The translations under genes and the position numbers were made by a program. From Anisus vortex (lineage: Eukaryota; Mollusca; Gastropoda; Planorbidae): DNA of 64,000 nt. Below the pieces are notes generated by a model that did no database searches, was not told the DNA's origin, and saw only the letters and a list, made by a program, of their open reading frames with translations. The stretch is taken from NCBI GenBank assembly GCA_949126835.1, contig OX421500.1, forward strand, positions 29,305,991-29,369,990, read 5' to 3'. Of the stretch, positions 1-10,228 are shown piece by piece; the stretch's first letter is position 1; the number at the start of each line of letters is the position of its first letter.

Positions 1-467
1 CAACTCGCCTCTGCTGTACTCTCTGCACTGGCTCCCTATTCAAAATAGGATTTCATATAAACTGGCATATCTATGCTATAAATGCCTCAATAACTCTGCC
101 CCGGACTACCTAATTTCCTGTCTGGAAATCTATACAAAACCACGCCCACTTCGATCGGCTGCGGACAAACTCAATTTGATGATCCCGCGGACAAAACTCG
201 TGACAGCTGGTCAGCGGGCCTTCACCTACTCCGGCCCCTCCGCATGGAACACCCTGCCACTCCAGCTGCGACAAAGCTCGAACTTTAACATCTTCAAGAC
301 CGGACTCAAGACTCACCTGTTTCTTATGGACTCCTAGCCCACTCACATTTTTTAAATATTTGCCTGTTATTGTTATCATCGTTTGTAATTGTTAAGCGCA
401 TAGAACTGATTGCGGGATATGCGCTATGTAAGCTTCATTTATTATTATTATTTATTATTATTATTAT
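1..467 (+). mobile_element. 3' end of a non-LTR (LINE) retrotransposon
   Basis: The window opens inside a LINE. A reverse-transcriptase C-terminal reading frame (2-337) is followed by about 100 bp of 3' UTR and an ATT-repeat tail (about 436-467). The segment GCGCTATGTAA just before the tail resembles GCGCTATATAAATA before the ATT tail of the SINE at 31183-31461, as expected when a SINE borrows a LINE 3' end. The 5' part lies outside the window, so no target-site duplication can be checked. Confidence 0.75.
2..337 (+). CDS. LINE ORF2 C-terminal tail (5' partial)
   Basis: An open frame of 111 codons enters from the left edge and stops at 335-337 (TAG). It contains LHWLPI near its start, then a Y-K rich helix, PDYL, and the pattern R-SAWNTLP near residues 75-85, followed by FKTGLKTHLF. 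This is the conserved region after the polymerase domain that ends many CR1/L2-like LINE proteins. In the family the protein reverse-transcribes its own RNA at a nicked genomic site. The frame is intact as far as it can be seen. The clade is uncertain from the tail alone. Confidence 0.7.
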   Translation, partial: NSPLLYSLHWLPIQNRISYKLAYLCYKCLNNSAPDYLISCLEIYTKPRPLRSAADKLNLMIPRTKLVTAGQRAFTYSGPSAWNTLPLQLRQSSNFNIFKTGLKTHLFLMDS

Positions 468-719
468 CTTAATATCTTGACAAAATTAATAGAACTTTGT
501 CAAAAAAAGCCTCGCTATTACTTTTCTCCACAATTACCGGACATTTTTAAGACTATATCTTAGATAAATATTATGCCGCACAATAAGATAATTAATACTT
601 TTTATCTCACCCATTAGTACACCGTTATTTTGGCGGGTATTATAAGTCAACTATAAGTAAGTAATTCATTTATTTTGGTGCTTGCTTTTAGAAGACCTTC
701 TTAAGAAAGGAAACCCTTT
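468..719. other. no recognised feature
   Basis: AT-rich sequence between the LINE tail and the duplicated CUB-exon segment. I see no coding frame or repeat here. Confidence 0.5.
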
Positions 720-903
720 ATAGAAGTGGTCAATAAAATGCTTAAGTTAGCTTTATTAGCTTGAAAAATCTTTATATGGTCTAAAAATGGTTACTTTACT
801 AGTTTTAGGTTATAAATGGCTTTTAAAAAAAACGAATACGATCAACAAGAAATCAAATGATAAAACGTGTTTTGGTTCTTTTTGAAAGTACGTATATAGC
901 TTT

Positions 904-1105
904 TTTGGACGACTTAGACAAGTTGAGAAAATGGAAAGCTCTAAAGCGAGTCTTGACCTGATGAAATAGAAAAACACAACGTTGGACGATGATGTAATTG
1001 TGGTAGTTGGTGGGCAGCATGTCATTGGAAACTTGCGTCCCGCTGGTGAATCCCCATCATGCAGCCCCAACATAGTCATAACCACAATCAAAACTGTAAG
1101 CTGTA
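904..1105 (-). pseudogene. broken duplicate of the terminal CUB exon
   Basis: The minus strand reads CUB-like residues matching the intact exon at 6057-6264: a YDYV block, then HDGD, KFPMT, and ITSSSNVVFFYF. It is broken in several ways. One extra base near 1050-1056 shifts the frame between YDYVG and HDGD, the acceptor CTTCAG-G of the intact copy is changed, the final GFRAVY block is lost, and the AATAAA signal is absent. It is a non-functional partial duplicate, not a separate gene. Confidence 0.75.
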
Positions 1106-1387
1106 AAGGGCGTTTGTTATACATAGTTTAATTATTAAACATAATTTGACATCGCTTATAAACAAGAGAATGTAGCATCTATGGGTTTGTGGGAATATAG
1201 TCTTGAAAGCTTTAGCTAAGGATTTCTGTGTTATATTTGCCACAATAATAAAACAAAACGCGGAAAAGGTTCAATACAAATTGAAATAAACGTTTCATCA
1301 CTATTAAGAATAACACCCATAAATGGTTTAAAACTGGTTTATTTTTTAAATAAAGAGAAGCTTAAGGTTTTGGTTGAAGACTATGAT

Positions 1388-1605
1388 GGCACACAATGGC
1401 TGAGCCGCTGCACTAGCGTATCGAAGGTCCTAGGTTCGAATCTTGATGAAGTTTAGGGTTTTTTCCTGGTATGCAGAAATCCATAAAACTACGCAGCTAT
1501 GAGCTATTAACCTTAAATTAGTTCGGGCGGTCAGGCATTGTTCTGGCCACACAATCCCGTAGTATGTCTCAACATGAAATTTTTACGGTTGCCTGTAGAT
1601 GCATG
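1388..1605 (+). mobile_element. SINE with tRNA-like head and conserved central domain (old copy)
   Basis: The head has TGGCTGAGCCG (box A-like, about 1396) and GGTTCGAATC (box B, about 1433-1442). The body has a CCTGGTATG...AAACTACGCAGCT block and TTCTGGCCACACAATC. The same central block occurs at 6421-6605 and 56545-56815. It is a degraded member of a metazoan SINE superfamily with a shared central domain. The exact ends are uncertain. Confidence 0.6.
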
Positions 1606-1734
1606 GCCTTACTTTCTTGATCCCATTATATGTCTATGTTGTAACAGTCGAAATAGCATCGAAGTGTTGGGAGCAGATGCCGTCAGACAGGGAGCGTGAA
1701 CTTTACCTTGACATTGCTTGCCGTCCCATCTAAT

Positions 1735-1969
1735 CATTTGCTGGTGTATGCAACCAACCAAACCATTTGCTGGTGTATGCACCCAACCAAACCATTTGCT
1801 GGTGTATGCAACCAACCAAACCATTTGCTGGTGTATGCAATTAACCAAACCATTTGCTGGTGTATGCAACCAACCAAACCATTTGCTGGTGTATGCAACC
1901 AACCAAACCATTTGCTGGTGTATGCAACCAACCAAACCATTTGCTGGTGTATGCACCCAACCCAATCCT
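1735..1969. repeat. 29-bp minisatellite, about 8 copies
   Basis: The motif CTGGTGTATGCAACCAACC starts at 1741, 1770, 1799, 1828, 1857, 1886, 1915 and 1944, a strict 29-bp period with few changes (CACCC for CAACC, ATTAA for CCAA). Because 29 is not a multiple of three, the open frames over it rotate through the same short peptides and are not genes. Confidence 0.95.
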
Positions 1970-4900
1970 CTGGATAGATTAGTAGATAGAACAGAGTTCA
2001 AAAGTGAGATAGACTGTAACCAAGAAGGCCATGTGAAAATGTCAACTGTAGTTTACTAATACTTTAAAAGAAAATAATCTTGTCTAAATTTGTCCCAATT
2101 AGTTTATTAGTATGATAGACTAAAACACTTGACAAAAAAAATCCCTGCACATTTATTACTTTAATCAGTATTAAATTTGGTGATTTAAATAATTAGTATG
2201 ATATCTTCATAGTAATCATTTAAAAGGCAACAGAAAATTGCGAAACAATGGGCTGTATAGGGCGTTTGCAATCACGTGCCAAAAATCACATGTTTTTTGT
2301 TTACTTTGTGTAATGGTGTACAATGGCCGCTGTATTAATATAGTTTCATATAGGCTAAAGCTTTTTTAATTGATATTTTGTGTTTAAAATGATGAATAAT
2401 GTATTAATATGGATTTTATTAATTCTATATTAGATTAGAAGACCTATCACAAGAAGATTCTTACATTAAAAATGTTATATTACTATTGAACGATAAGGCC
2501 TACAATGAAAATAACGAATGACTCCAATAATTCACTTCTATAAATCCATTTAAATGCAACACTTACCGGCCAGATATTAAGATGATGAATTGAGCTTAAA
2601 ATGTTGAAATTCGTTGTTAAAATACCATGTCAGTCTTTCGCTTGCACTAGTAAGATAATCTACGACGATTTATCTAATGATTTGTGCGTAGGATAGCCAA
2701 TATTCAGATGTGAATTTGGCATGATAAAGAAGTACATCACCATTTTTGTACACCAAGTGGCTTCTATTTACACAAATACGTCACTAAAAAACCTAAGCCA
2801 CGCCCATTGCGAACACTCTATAGAAAAAATGTCACGAGAAAAGGGTAGTTTGTGCACGGATGGACAGTAACAAAAACATTGATATTAATTGTAAATGTCA
2901 AACTCTTTGTTTTACTTTTTTCTTCAATGAATCGTTAACAATGCTTTGTGTATAGTGACCTGAACACTTGAAAGGTGATTGTATTTCTTCACAAGAATTT
3001 TTGATGGAATTCCCAAATAGCATCCAATTGTTTTTCTATCTTTTAACACCACAATTCCTTCGGTGTATTCCCAGAACATGTGAAAATTGTATAGAGTGTA
3101 ATGTTGAACAAAGCTATTTTAATGATTGGCTTCTAGTTTTGAATGGTTCTTAATTTATGTACTACAGTCAACACAAGAACGGTTATATTGTTGACGAGGT
3201 TTCTATAAAAGTTTCTCGGAGAGTAAAAGTTCTTTAAAGTTCAACAAAATATGAAATAATTTTCTTGTTTAAAGATTTGTACAAAAAAGGAGTCGAAATA
3301 GGAGACGAAACAGAAATAAAAAAAGGCGACGAAATAGGAGACGATATAGAAGACGAAATAGGAGACGAAATATAAAAAAAAATGTGTTAAGAATTGATTA
3401 TTCTTTTGTTTTATAATTTTACAGTTGTTTTATAACTTTATTTCTTCATATAAATTGTTAACATTATATATAAATATGTCATTTTTAATAAAAATTTCCC
3501 CCAAAAAATGAAAGAATAATGCTGACACAGATAACAATTTATTTGTATTTATGTTTAACATTTGTAAAAATTGTTTTATATAATGGCAATATTTCAAACA
3601 AACGTATGGGCTCTCCAGATACAATAGTCCTGCCAGTTCTAGCTCATTACTTCCAAATCTAATTAAGTTCGTGAATAAACTTTTCTATACAAAAAAATGC
3701 TAGATCTAAACGTGTGTTTCCAAGTTTGTTTGTTTTTTGAAACCTTAACAAAATATCTGATTTTGATAAATGTGTTGTTTTATTTTGTTTGTTTATTGTT
3801 TTTTGTTGATTTTGTTTTTGTAGCGGAGACAGTAATGCGATTTCTAGTTTGAGTTTGGAGAATTTCATTTTTATTGACGAACGGTTGCCAGTGACCGATG
3901 GCTGGTGACCGGCAGCCAGTAGTAAACAGTAGTCAGAGTCTTTAAATGGAACGAAAGGTTAGGGTTTTGTCGAGATGGCCTTAGTGTGGGTTTGGTCGTG
4001 ACGACATTTCGCTGTCTGAGTGTTACGACAATAGTAAGTCAGTAGTGAGTAAGTTTTGCGTTAGTGGGTTGTAAAAAGCACAAAGCAAGTGGAGTCAGGA
4101 TGAAAGTTAGGGTCAATCTTAGCTCTACATATTATTTGGTCTTTCTTTTGATAAAAACGTATTATGTTTCAATAACCTATAGAGTATCCTAATCAATAAT
4201 CTTCTTTATAGAAGGAGCATCTGTAATGTATAAGATAATCTAATAGCACATTCTTATCTATTTAACGTGATTTAACTTCATCTCTCAGTTGTAAGTTTGT
4301 TGTGTTTACTAATTAAAGTTCAACAAGAGATCGGCGTTGCGCCCGTTTGCCTCGCAATTTCAGCTTCAAAAATTGTGTTGAACAATATGAAGCCTAAAAT
4401 GTATTTTATCTCCATATACTCTACTCCGTTTTTCTAGACGTGTTGATAATGTTTAGGACTCACATCCATTTGAATAATGAGCTATTCGGGCAATTATTAT
4501 GGTTGAGATCTATGTTTTTGAAATATTATTTTATTTATTTATTTCTTCTCCTGCTCCCATTTTCATTGTGGTATTTGAAGCCATTATCTAAATACATTGG
4601 CTTATCTTTACCATCAGGATTGAAATGTGTTTCTGATTTTGTGCCAGAAGAATAGGAAGGTGGTTTTTATATTGTGCATGTGTCCTGTATTCTTTGTCAA
4701 GTTATCTTGCAAACCTATTCACCACTTCTATAGCCAATGCTTATAAAATACTAATAATCATAGTAATGTTGTCATGAATTAAGAAATTTTCTCACTAATT
4801 TGCCTTCTTTAGGAAAAAGATCTTTTGCTAAGATGCTTTACAGGGTCAACTAGTTCTTTTCCACTGCCATCATGTATGTCCAGATACAAATCAACTTTTT

Positions 4901-5224
4901 AAATGGCCAAATAGCAGCATGTTGCCCGGATTACAAATGAAGACACCTATCCATGTCCCATTATCTAAGTATTTTGAATAAATTAGTTACATAAAATATT
5001 AATCATGTCAATTCGCCTTTAATGGACGAAAACAATGTCTTTTTTGTGGTATTTTTTATATCAACAAGAAACTAAGCAACTTGTTGTTGCCTATAGATTA
5101 GGGCATTCGTTTTCTGGCTAGTACATGTATGTATAAAGTAAAAGTGCGTCATTATTTAAAGCCGATTAACTAGTAGGTGCTCGCTTCCATTGTTTACAAA
5201 AATCCCTAACATTCCATTCAAACT
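1970..5224. other. non-genic stretch
   Basis: No convincing gene. Small features inside it: a run of imperfect GACGAAATAGGA repeats at about 3293-3373, and a LINE/SINE tail at 4196-4250 (listed separately). The short open frames here have no recognisable motif and no supporting signals. Confidence 0.5.
4196..4250 (+). repeat. orphan LINE/SINE 3' tail
   Basis: The sequence ATCTTCTTTATAGAAGGAG followed by CATCTGTAATGTATAAGATA matches the 3' tail of the LINE fragment at 52745-53036 and the tails of the SINEs at 35790-35905 and 47170-47332. No head or coding part is visible next to it, so this is a 5'-truncated copy. Confidence 0.65.
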
Positions 5225-5262
5225 AGGGATGTTTAACGAAAACCTGAATTACGATCTAGTAA
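5225..5262 (+). repeat. lone Ac-like hAT terminus
   Basis: TAGGGATGTTTAACGAAAAC matches the terminal sequence seen at 7746 (TAGGGATGTCAAACGAAAAC) and, inverted, at 16274 and 30917. I cannot find a matching second end close by, so this is probably a fragment. Confidence 0.4.
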
Positions 5263-6011
5263 CAGATTTCTGCCTGAAGATTATATTAAGCTATTGAAAA
5301 GGTTTTTTAACGTTTTTCACTACGATGATATACAAGGGCAATGTGTAGCCAATGCATGTGTTACGTTACCTTTTCAATTGGACATTTATGATTGTAGGGC
5401 CTATGTGTTGTATACTCTGTCTAGGACCTTGTACATTATAATAATAAACTCAAGCCACTCGATGGGTCAAAGAAGAATTTAATGCTTAAATGTATATAAA
5501 ATATAAACATTTAACTTCACTGGTAAATAATAAGTAACATTAATCTGTGTATACTATTTGTCTTTCTTGTCCAACTACCTCCCACTATTTATAACGTTTT
5601 AGCACCCCCCCCCCCGTCCATCCTTAACAAAACCACTAAAATACTTTGCCAGTTGATTATAAAGATGTATAATTGTGTTAAAGGGTCACGACTATTTCGG
5701 CAATGTGTAAAATCTTAATTCTGAAGTCCTAAGTCTTTCTCCAAGTATAGGGTAGGGGGTAACCCTAAACTAAAGAACGCTGGTGATTACTTAACATTGC
5801 TTGGTAGCAATGTAGATGTTGTTAGGCGTTGTTCTGGTCAGACCATCACCTTAATTGGTGTGATCAATAAAATGGTGAAGTGAGTTTTATTTGACCTATA
5901 AACCAACATATGGACTAAAATGGGTTACCTCAATAAGTTTTAGCTTAAAAATGTCTTTAAAAAAAACGAATAAGATAACAATACGATCAACAAGAAATCA
6001 AGTGATAAAAG

Positions 6012-6017
6012 TTTATT
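6012..6017 (-). promoter_or_regulatory. polyadenylation signal AATAAA of the PAN-CUB gene
   Basis: TTTATT on the plus strand reads AATAAA on the minus strand, about 40 bp past the stop codon at 6057-6059. This position fits the 3' end of the minus-strand gene. The duplicate at 0.9 kb lacks it. Confidence 0.6.
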
Positions 6018-6056
6018 TTTGATTCCTTTGGCTGTATGTATATAGTTTTAAAACAC

Positions 6057-6264
6057 TTAGATGTGTTCAGTACAATAGACCGCTCTAAAGCCAGTATGCA
6101 ATTTAGAATGGTCTGTGTAGAAATTGAAAAAAACAACGTTGGACGAGGATGTAAATGTGGTGTTTGGTGGTTCCCATGTCAATGGAAACTTGGATGCCGA
6201 TATTGTGTCCCCATCATACAGTTGAACATAGTCCCAAAAGCATTCAAAATCGTACGCTGTAAAC
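6057..6264 (-). CDS. terminal exon: second half of a CUB domain
   Basis: Minus-strand exon of 208 bp. It follows acceptor CTTCAG (AG at 6266-6265) and starts with one base that completes a lysine codon from exon 6999-7125. It encodes the CUB core with the YDFECFWDYVQLYDGD block, an SSSNVVFFNFYTD strand and a final GFRAVYC. The cysteine in FEC and the cysteine after AVY fit the CUB disulfide pattern. Translation ends at 6057-6059 (TAA), so CUB is the last domain. A broken duplicate lies at 904-1105. CUB modules are extracellular beta-sandwich interaction domains. Confidence 0.8.
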
Positions 6265-6420
6265 CTGAAGTACACAAATATATTTTTAGGTAGTTGTTAT
6301 ACATAGTTTAATTATTGGACATAATTTAAAAATGTTCATATCCAAGCATGGGTTTTTTGGGAACCGAAACATGAAAAAATAAGGTTTCGCTCTCATATTT
6401 GCCCATTAGAAGGAAAAAGG

Positions 6421-6605
6421 GAGACTAGGTTTGTTCCCGGGTATGGAGAATGTCTCTGAAACTACCCAGCTCAGATGGGTATCTGACATAGTATGGGGCA
6501 AAGTTAAGGCAAAATTGCATTGTGTTGGCCACACATTCCACTAGTTTGCCGTGTCTGCATAAACTGGTGAACGCTGCTTCATTGGCCTATTCGGATCAAT
6601 ATGGG
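6421..6605 (+). mobile_element. SINE with conserved central domain
   Basis: TTTGTTCCCGGGTATGGAG, then GAAACTACCCAGCTCAGAT, GGGTATCTGACAT, GTTGGCCACACATTCC, and a final CTATTCGGATCAATATGGG. These blocks recur in the same order at 56545-56815 and 1388-1605. The tRNA-like head is not clear in this copy. Confidence 0.6.
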
Positions 6606-6998
6606 CCGACGGTATTACTTACTCTATAATTTACTTAACCCTTACAGTCCCGGGCGCGTATATAGCGGAATTGAAGGCAGCATAGATAGAAGTAGGTCGG
6701 TACGGAAAGGGTTAAGACTACTTTTATGTTCAGTCTTGGGTAATATAGTGTGCATGGATTCAGGTTTAGTATTGAATGTATTTTTTTTTTATTAGTAGCC
6801 TACGTCGGTATGTTTGTTGGAGAAAAACTAAATATTTTTTACGTTTTTGCAAACACTGTAACCAATAAGCGTTTTTTTGAGCTATAAATGGGTAACTCTT
6901 TATACATTGCTAATTGTATTTAACATTTTTTTTTTTTAGCCTCTGTCTGCATCCTACTAGATCTATCAGAATTTTTAGATTAAACTCAGTAAACTAAC

Positions 6999-7125
6999 TT
7001 GATGTTCAAAATGTAGCCAGTTGGTGCTTGCACTGTCCATGTACACCTTTGATTGTTGCCATACAATCCAGGATGGCCGGGACTTTTGATGACACCTTTG
7101 CACACTGTTAACAGTTCAAAGGTAT
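6999..7125 (-). CDS. exon: first half of a CUB domain
   Basis: Minus-strand exon of 127 bp between acceptor TTTATGTGTCAG and donor GTTAGT. It encodes TFELLTVCKGVIKSPGHPG, then LYGNNQRCTWTVQAP and TGYILNIK. The C-x-G-x-I-x-SPGHP start, the YGNN...C-W pair and the following hydrophobic strand are hallmarks of a CUB domain. It begins with two bases of a split codon, matching the phase-1 end of exon 37079-37213. It continues into 6057-6264 through a 734-bp intron. The donor GTTAGT is weaker than the usual GTAAGT. Confidence 0.8.
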
Positions 7126-8085
7126 CTGACACATAAAGAAAAATACTCGAATAAAGTTTTCCATTTAAAAATGTTAGCATACTTTAACTAGTTTCTTATA
7201 GTTACAAGTTACAATAACTAAGATGGACAAATGTACAGACATTCAGATATTTAGCTACTTTATGCCTGGCCTCATATGCAAGTAGGTAGATAGGTAGGAA
7301 GATAGATGGGCTTGTAGGTAGGTGGGTTGTTATGTGGGTAGTTATATTGGTAGGAAGGTAGGTTGGCTGGGTTTAGGTTTGATTCGGCTTGTAGGTATAG
7401 AAGGAGCGAGGGAAGGAAGCGGTTAGTGTAATGGTTATGTAGATAATTATATAGGACAATGGGATTTCGGTTACGGCCTTGGTTTATAAACCGAAAATAA
7501 TTAAATGGTAATTTTCGGTGTAGTTTCGGTTTCGGCCAAATAAAAAACTTAGGTTTCGGTTTGCTTACGGTTTCGGCCGAAAGTGACATTGACTTTTTAT
7601 TCCACTGCCGAATATCTATTTTAACTTTCAATTTTAAGACTGCATCGATAGTGCTGCTTCTATTACTCTTCTTATAGATAATTTTGAATGACATTATACA
7701 TAATACATCTATATAAAACTATATATGTGGCTTACATTTTCTATGTAGGGATGTCAAACGAAAACCGGATTCCAATTTTCGGAATTAGGGCGGAAATCAT
7801 TTTCAATATGGTGAATTTTTTTTTCTCTGAGACGTATTTTAAAACCATGTTTGATTTGTACGAAACTATTCTTTAACATTAAATACTTGCAAACACTAAT
7901 TAGTCAAAGGCGACAAAGAGGCCGATAGACGTAGCTTTGCCAAAACTTATTTAGCTAGAATCTCGCCCCATTGCCCTCGTCTAGTTACACTACTGGTGAG
8001 AACTGACTATTGTAAAGGTTGTGTGATATTGGAATATGGTGACGTTTTAAGTTTTTGTAGGTCTCTGAAGCTTTCTCTCTCGAGA

Positions 8086-8274
8086 GAGGTAGAGAGAGAG
8101 GAGTAGTGAGAGAGAGGTAGAGATAGAGAGAAAGAGAGATGTAGAGAGTGAGGAGTAGTGAGAGGTAGAGATAGAGAGAAAGAGAGAGGTAGAGAGTGAG
8201 GAGTAGTGAGAGGTAGAGATAGAGAGAAAGAGAGAGGTAGAGAGTGAGGAGTAGTGAGAGGTAGAGATAGAGAG
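8086..8274. repeat. AG-rich minisatellite, left part
   Basis: Repeats of GGTAGAGATAGAGAGAAAGA and close variants, with a subrepeat of about 59 bp (8150-8274). The array is cut by the gypsy element at 8275-15223 and resumes at 15224. Open frames on the minus strand rich in YLSLSLYL come from this repeat and are not genes. Confidence 0.9.
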
Positions 8275-8943
8275 TGTCATGTATATTGTTTTTCCAAGAA
8301 TTGGAACACGCAATGTTTATTCCCCTCTCTCTCTCTTTTCTTACTACACACAATATTAGGACGTTTAGTAGGAAAACAAAAGGTTCTAGGTAATGTTGGG
8401 ATTCTGTGTTGATCTCAAATTCTCAGGGTCTTATCTTTTATTTAATAGGGGAAGTTCCTATCGTTTTGTTATGAGTTTTGTAATGTTACCATGATTTTCA
8501 CCCCTACTGGTAGTGGGTCTGTCCCTTGCACCACTCGGATAGTATTTAATGATTTGTTTTGTCTGAAAGACGGAGAGTTTCAAAATATGTTCCTTTGAGA
8601 ACGTTTGTGTTTGCACTATTTTATTCTAACTGTACATAATAGATATATTGTATATATTGAACATACCACCTGAAATAAACTATCAACAACAGTTACACTG
8701 AAGCTTCCTTGTCAAGTTACTATCCTATTGTGTTGTATACATTACTATAAGACTTATCTACTACCATAATGTACAAGAAAGGAAATGTTGGAATACAAAT
8801 ACTGAATTTGTGCCCAGGACTATAAGAAGAGTTCGTGTAATACTGAAACATAAATACTAATAATTAAAGTCTCCCCTAGGACTAACGGGAATTATCAGCA
8901 AGATCTACACAGCTCTGGCCACAAGGGGATTGTGGACGTAACA
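8275..8943 (+). repeat. 5' LTR, 669 bp
   Basis: Starts TGTCATG and ends GTAACA. It contains AATAAA at 8674-8679. It aligns to 14549-15223, which is 6 bp longer because of a replaced segment near 8424-8440. A diverged relative occurs at 42152-42857. Confidence 0.9.
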
Positions 8944-9117
8944 AAATTTGGGGGGCTCGTCCGGGATATTTGAGTTCTACTTTTCCTGACCTAGGATTAA
9001 CAAAATTTAGTGGCCTCGTTCGATATATTTGAGTTCTACTTTTCCTGATCTAGGATTGGAAAAAAATTTGTTTATCTCGTCTGGAAAATTTGAGTTATAT
9101 TTTTCCTGACCTAGAAA
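8939..9117 (+). repeat. three direct repeats of about 60 bp over the primer site region
   Basis: Three successive units share AAAATTT, a CTCGT core, TTTGAGTT, and TTTTTCCTGACCTAG: about 8939-8998, 8999-9057 and 9058-9117. Only the first keeps a good tRNA-Pro match. The second reads CTCGTTCGATAT and the third CTCGTCTGGAAA at the same position. Confidence 0.8.
8949..8967 (+). promoter_or_regulatory. tRNA-Pro-type primer binding site
   Basis: Just inside the 5' LTR the sequence reads TGGGGGGCTCGTCCGGGAT. It equals the classic proline-tRNA primer site with one extra G. In the family this site pairs with the tRNA 3' end to prime minus-strand DNA synthesis. Confidence 0.8.
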
Positions 9118-9364
9118 TATTTTGTGACATTAGTAGTACTGAGAGCGGCATATTTGTGTTTCGTTTTCTAGGACTGTGAAACTATTCTTTTTTAAAAAGA
9201 GGAGAGAACTGGTTTGCGCATTTATTCCTTGGGAAGTGTGAAGATTCCACGAAGTGTTTAATATTATATTGTGCAAATTTCTGGACAAATCGTAAGTTGG
9301 AACTTTATATTTTATTATACAATATATAATACTCTACTATCACAAATATTTCGAACGCTATACT

Positions 9365-10228
9365 ATGGCTTCGAATATATCAAGTGAGGAACTTAAGGCC
9401 ATGTCATTTGCTGAACTAAAAGAATTAGCTGAGTCCTTTGGGATTGAGGCAGGACAGGCAAGACCTAATCGTAATCGTTTGATCAAAGAAATTATGACAT
9501 GTTTGAACGGGCAGAATGCCATGAACACTGTTAATGTAGTTGAAGTGGGACAGAACGATATCAATGAAGGTTATGTAGCTCCCAGTGGGGGCGAGGTAAT
9601 TGCCCACGGAGACGAGGTAAGAAATATGTCATCTAGATCATCAAACAATGATGAAGATGAAGGGTTGAGTGAAAACCTAAAATTCCAATTAGCTATGAAG
9701 AGAATGGAATTAGAAAGTATGGAAAGGAGAGAATTGGAAAGAATTAGGATAGAAACTGAAAGGAAAAATGAAAGAATTAGGATTGAAACTGAAAGGGAAA
9801 ATGAAAGAATTAGGATTGAAATTGAAAGGGAAAATGAAAGAATTAGGATTGAAAGCAGAGAAAGGATAGAGATGGCACGCATGAACAGACCTGACCATCG
9901 TAGGGACAGCAATGGTATGGATATTAGCGCAATGAAGCAACACTTGCCTATATTCAGAGAAGAAGATGTTCAAGATTTCTTTTTGCTTTTTGAGAGGATA
10001 GCTGTAGATTATCAGTTCCCTGATGATAAGATGGCTTTATTGTTAAGGTCAACTCTCAACAAAGGAAAAGCATTGGACGTAGTGTTGAGTTTAACAACCG
10101 AGGAAATAAATGACTATGAAGTGATCAAAGATAGGGTGCTAAAAAGTTATTCCCTGACACCAGAAAAATATAGAAAGCTATTTAGAGACAGAAAGAAGGC
10201 ATATGATCAAACTCATGTAGACTTTTAG
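9365..10228 (+). CDS. gypsy Gag, N-terminal part (broken)
   Basis: Starts at ATG 9365; 287 codons to a stop at 10226-10228. Residues about 12-45 (MSFAELKELAESFGIEAG...) resemble a SAP-like helix-turn-helix. Residues about 110-175 are a charged coiled coil made of an 11-residue repeat (ERIRIETEREN), encoded by 33-bp DNA repeats. The capsid region starts at about residue 195 (PIFREEDVQDFFLLFERIA). Reading continues in another frame at 10228, so the stop results from a one-base frameshift. Gag would form the particle that packages element RNA. Confidence 0.8.
   Translation: MASNISSEELKAMSFAELKELAESFGIEAGQARPNRNRLIKEIMTCLNGQNAMNTVNVVEVGQNDINEGYVAPSGGEVIAHGDEVRNMSSRSSNNDEDEGLSENLKFQLAMKRMELESMERRELERIRIETERKNERIRIETERENERIRIEIERENERIRIESRERIEMARMNRPDHRRDSNGMDISAMKQHLPIFREEDVQDFFLLFERIAVDYQFPDDKMALLLRSTLNKGKALDVVLSLTTEEINDYEVIKDRVLKSYSLTPEKYRKLFRDRKKAYDQTHVDF

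Larger units (their letters stand above)
720..1605 (-). repeat. tandem duplicate of the CUB exon segment (left copy)
   Basis: This stretch aligns by eye to 5860-6605. Shared blocks include the flank with AAAAAAAACGAATA and CGATCAACAAGAAATCAA, the CUB exon, the sequence TTATACATAGTTTAATTATT, and a SINE. It is therefore a local duplication of the gene's 3' end, about 5.1 kb away and in the same orientation. The left copy is the more degraded. Confidence 0.75.
5860..6605 (-). repeat. tandem duplicate of the CUB exon segment (right, intact copy)
   Basis: Counterpart of 720-1605. It holds the intact terminal CUB exon, its acceptor, the AATAAA signal, and a SINE at 6421-6605. The SINE is present in both copies, so it entered before the duplication. 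Confidence 0.7.

Noticed and set aside
1609..2059. Overlapping frames on both strands with WFGWLHTPANGL-type repeats
   Set aside because: Caused by the 29-bp minisatellite; the same peptides appear in every frame.
5605..5622. C-rich run as a telomere or G-quadruplex element
   Set aside because: A single short C run with no repeat structure around it.
7272..7694. 140-codon minus-strand frame
   Set aside because: Covers imperfect GTAGGTAGG-type repeats shared with 48200-48430; the matching sequence there is not open in the same frame.
7985..8353. Minus-strand frames over the left AG repeat
   Set aside because: Low-complexity repeat crossing into the gypsy LTR.
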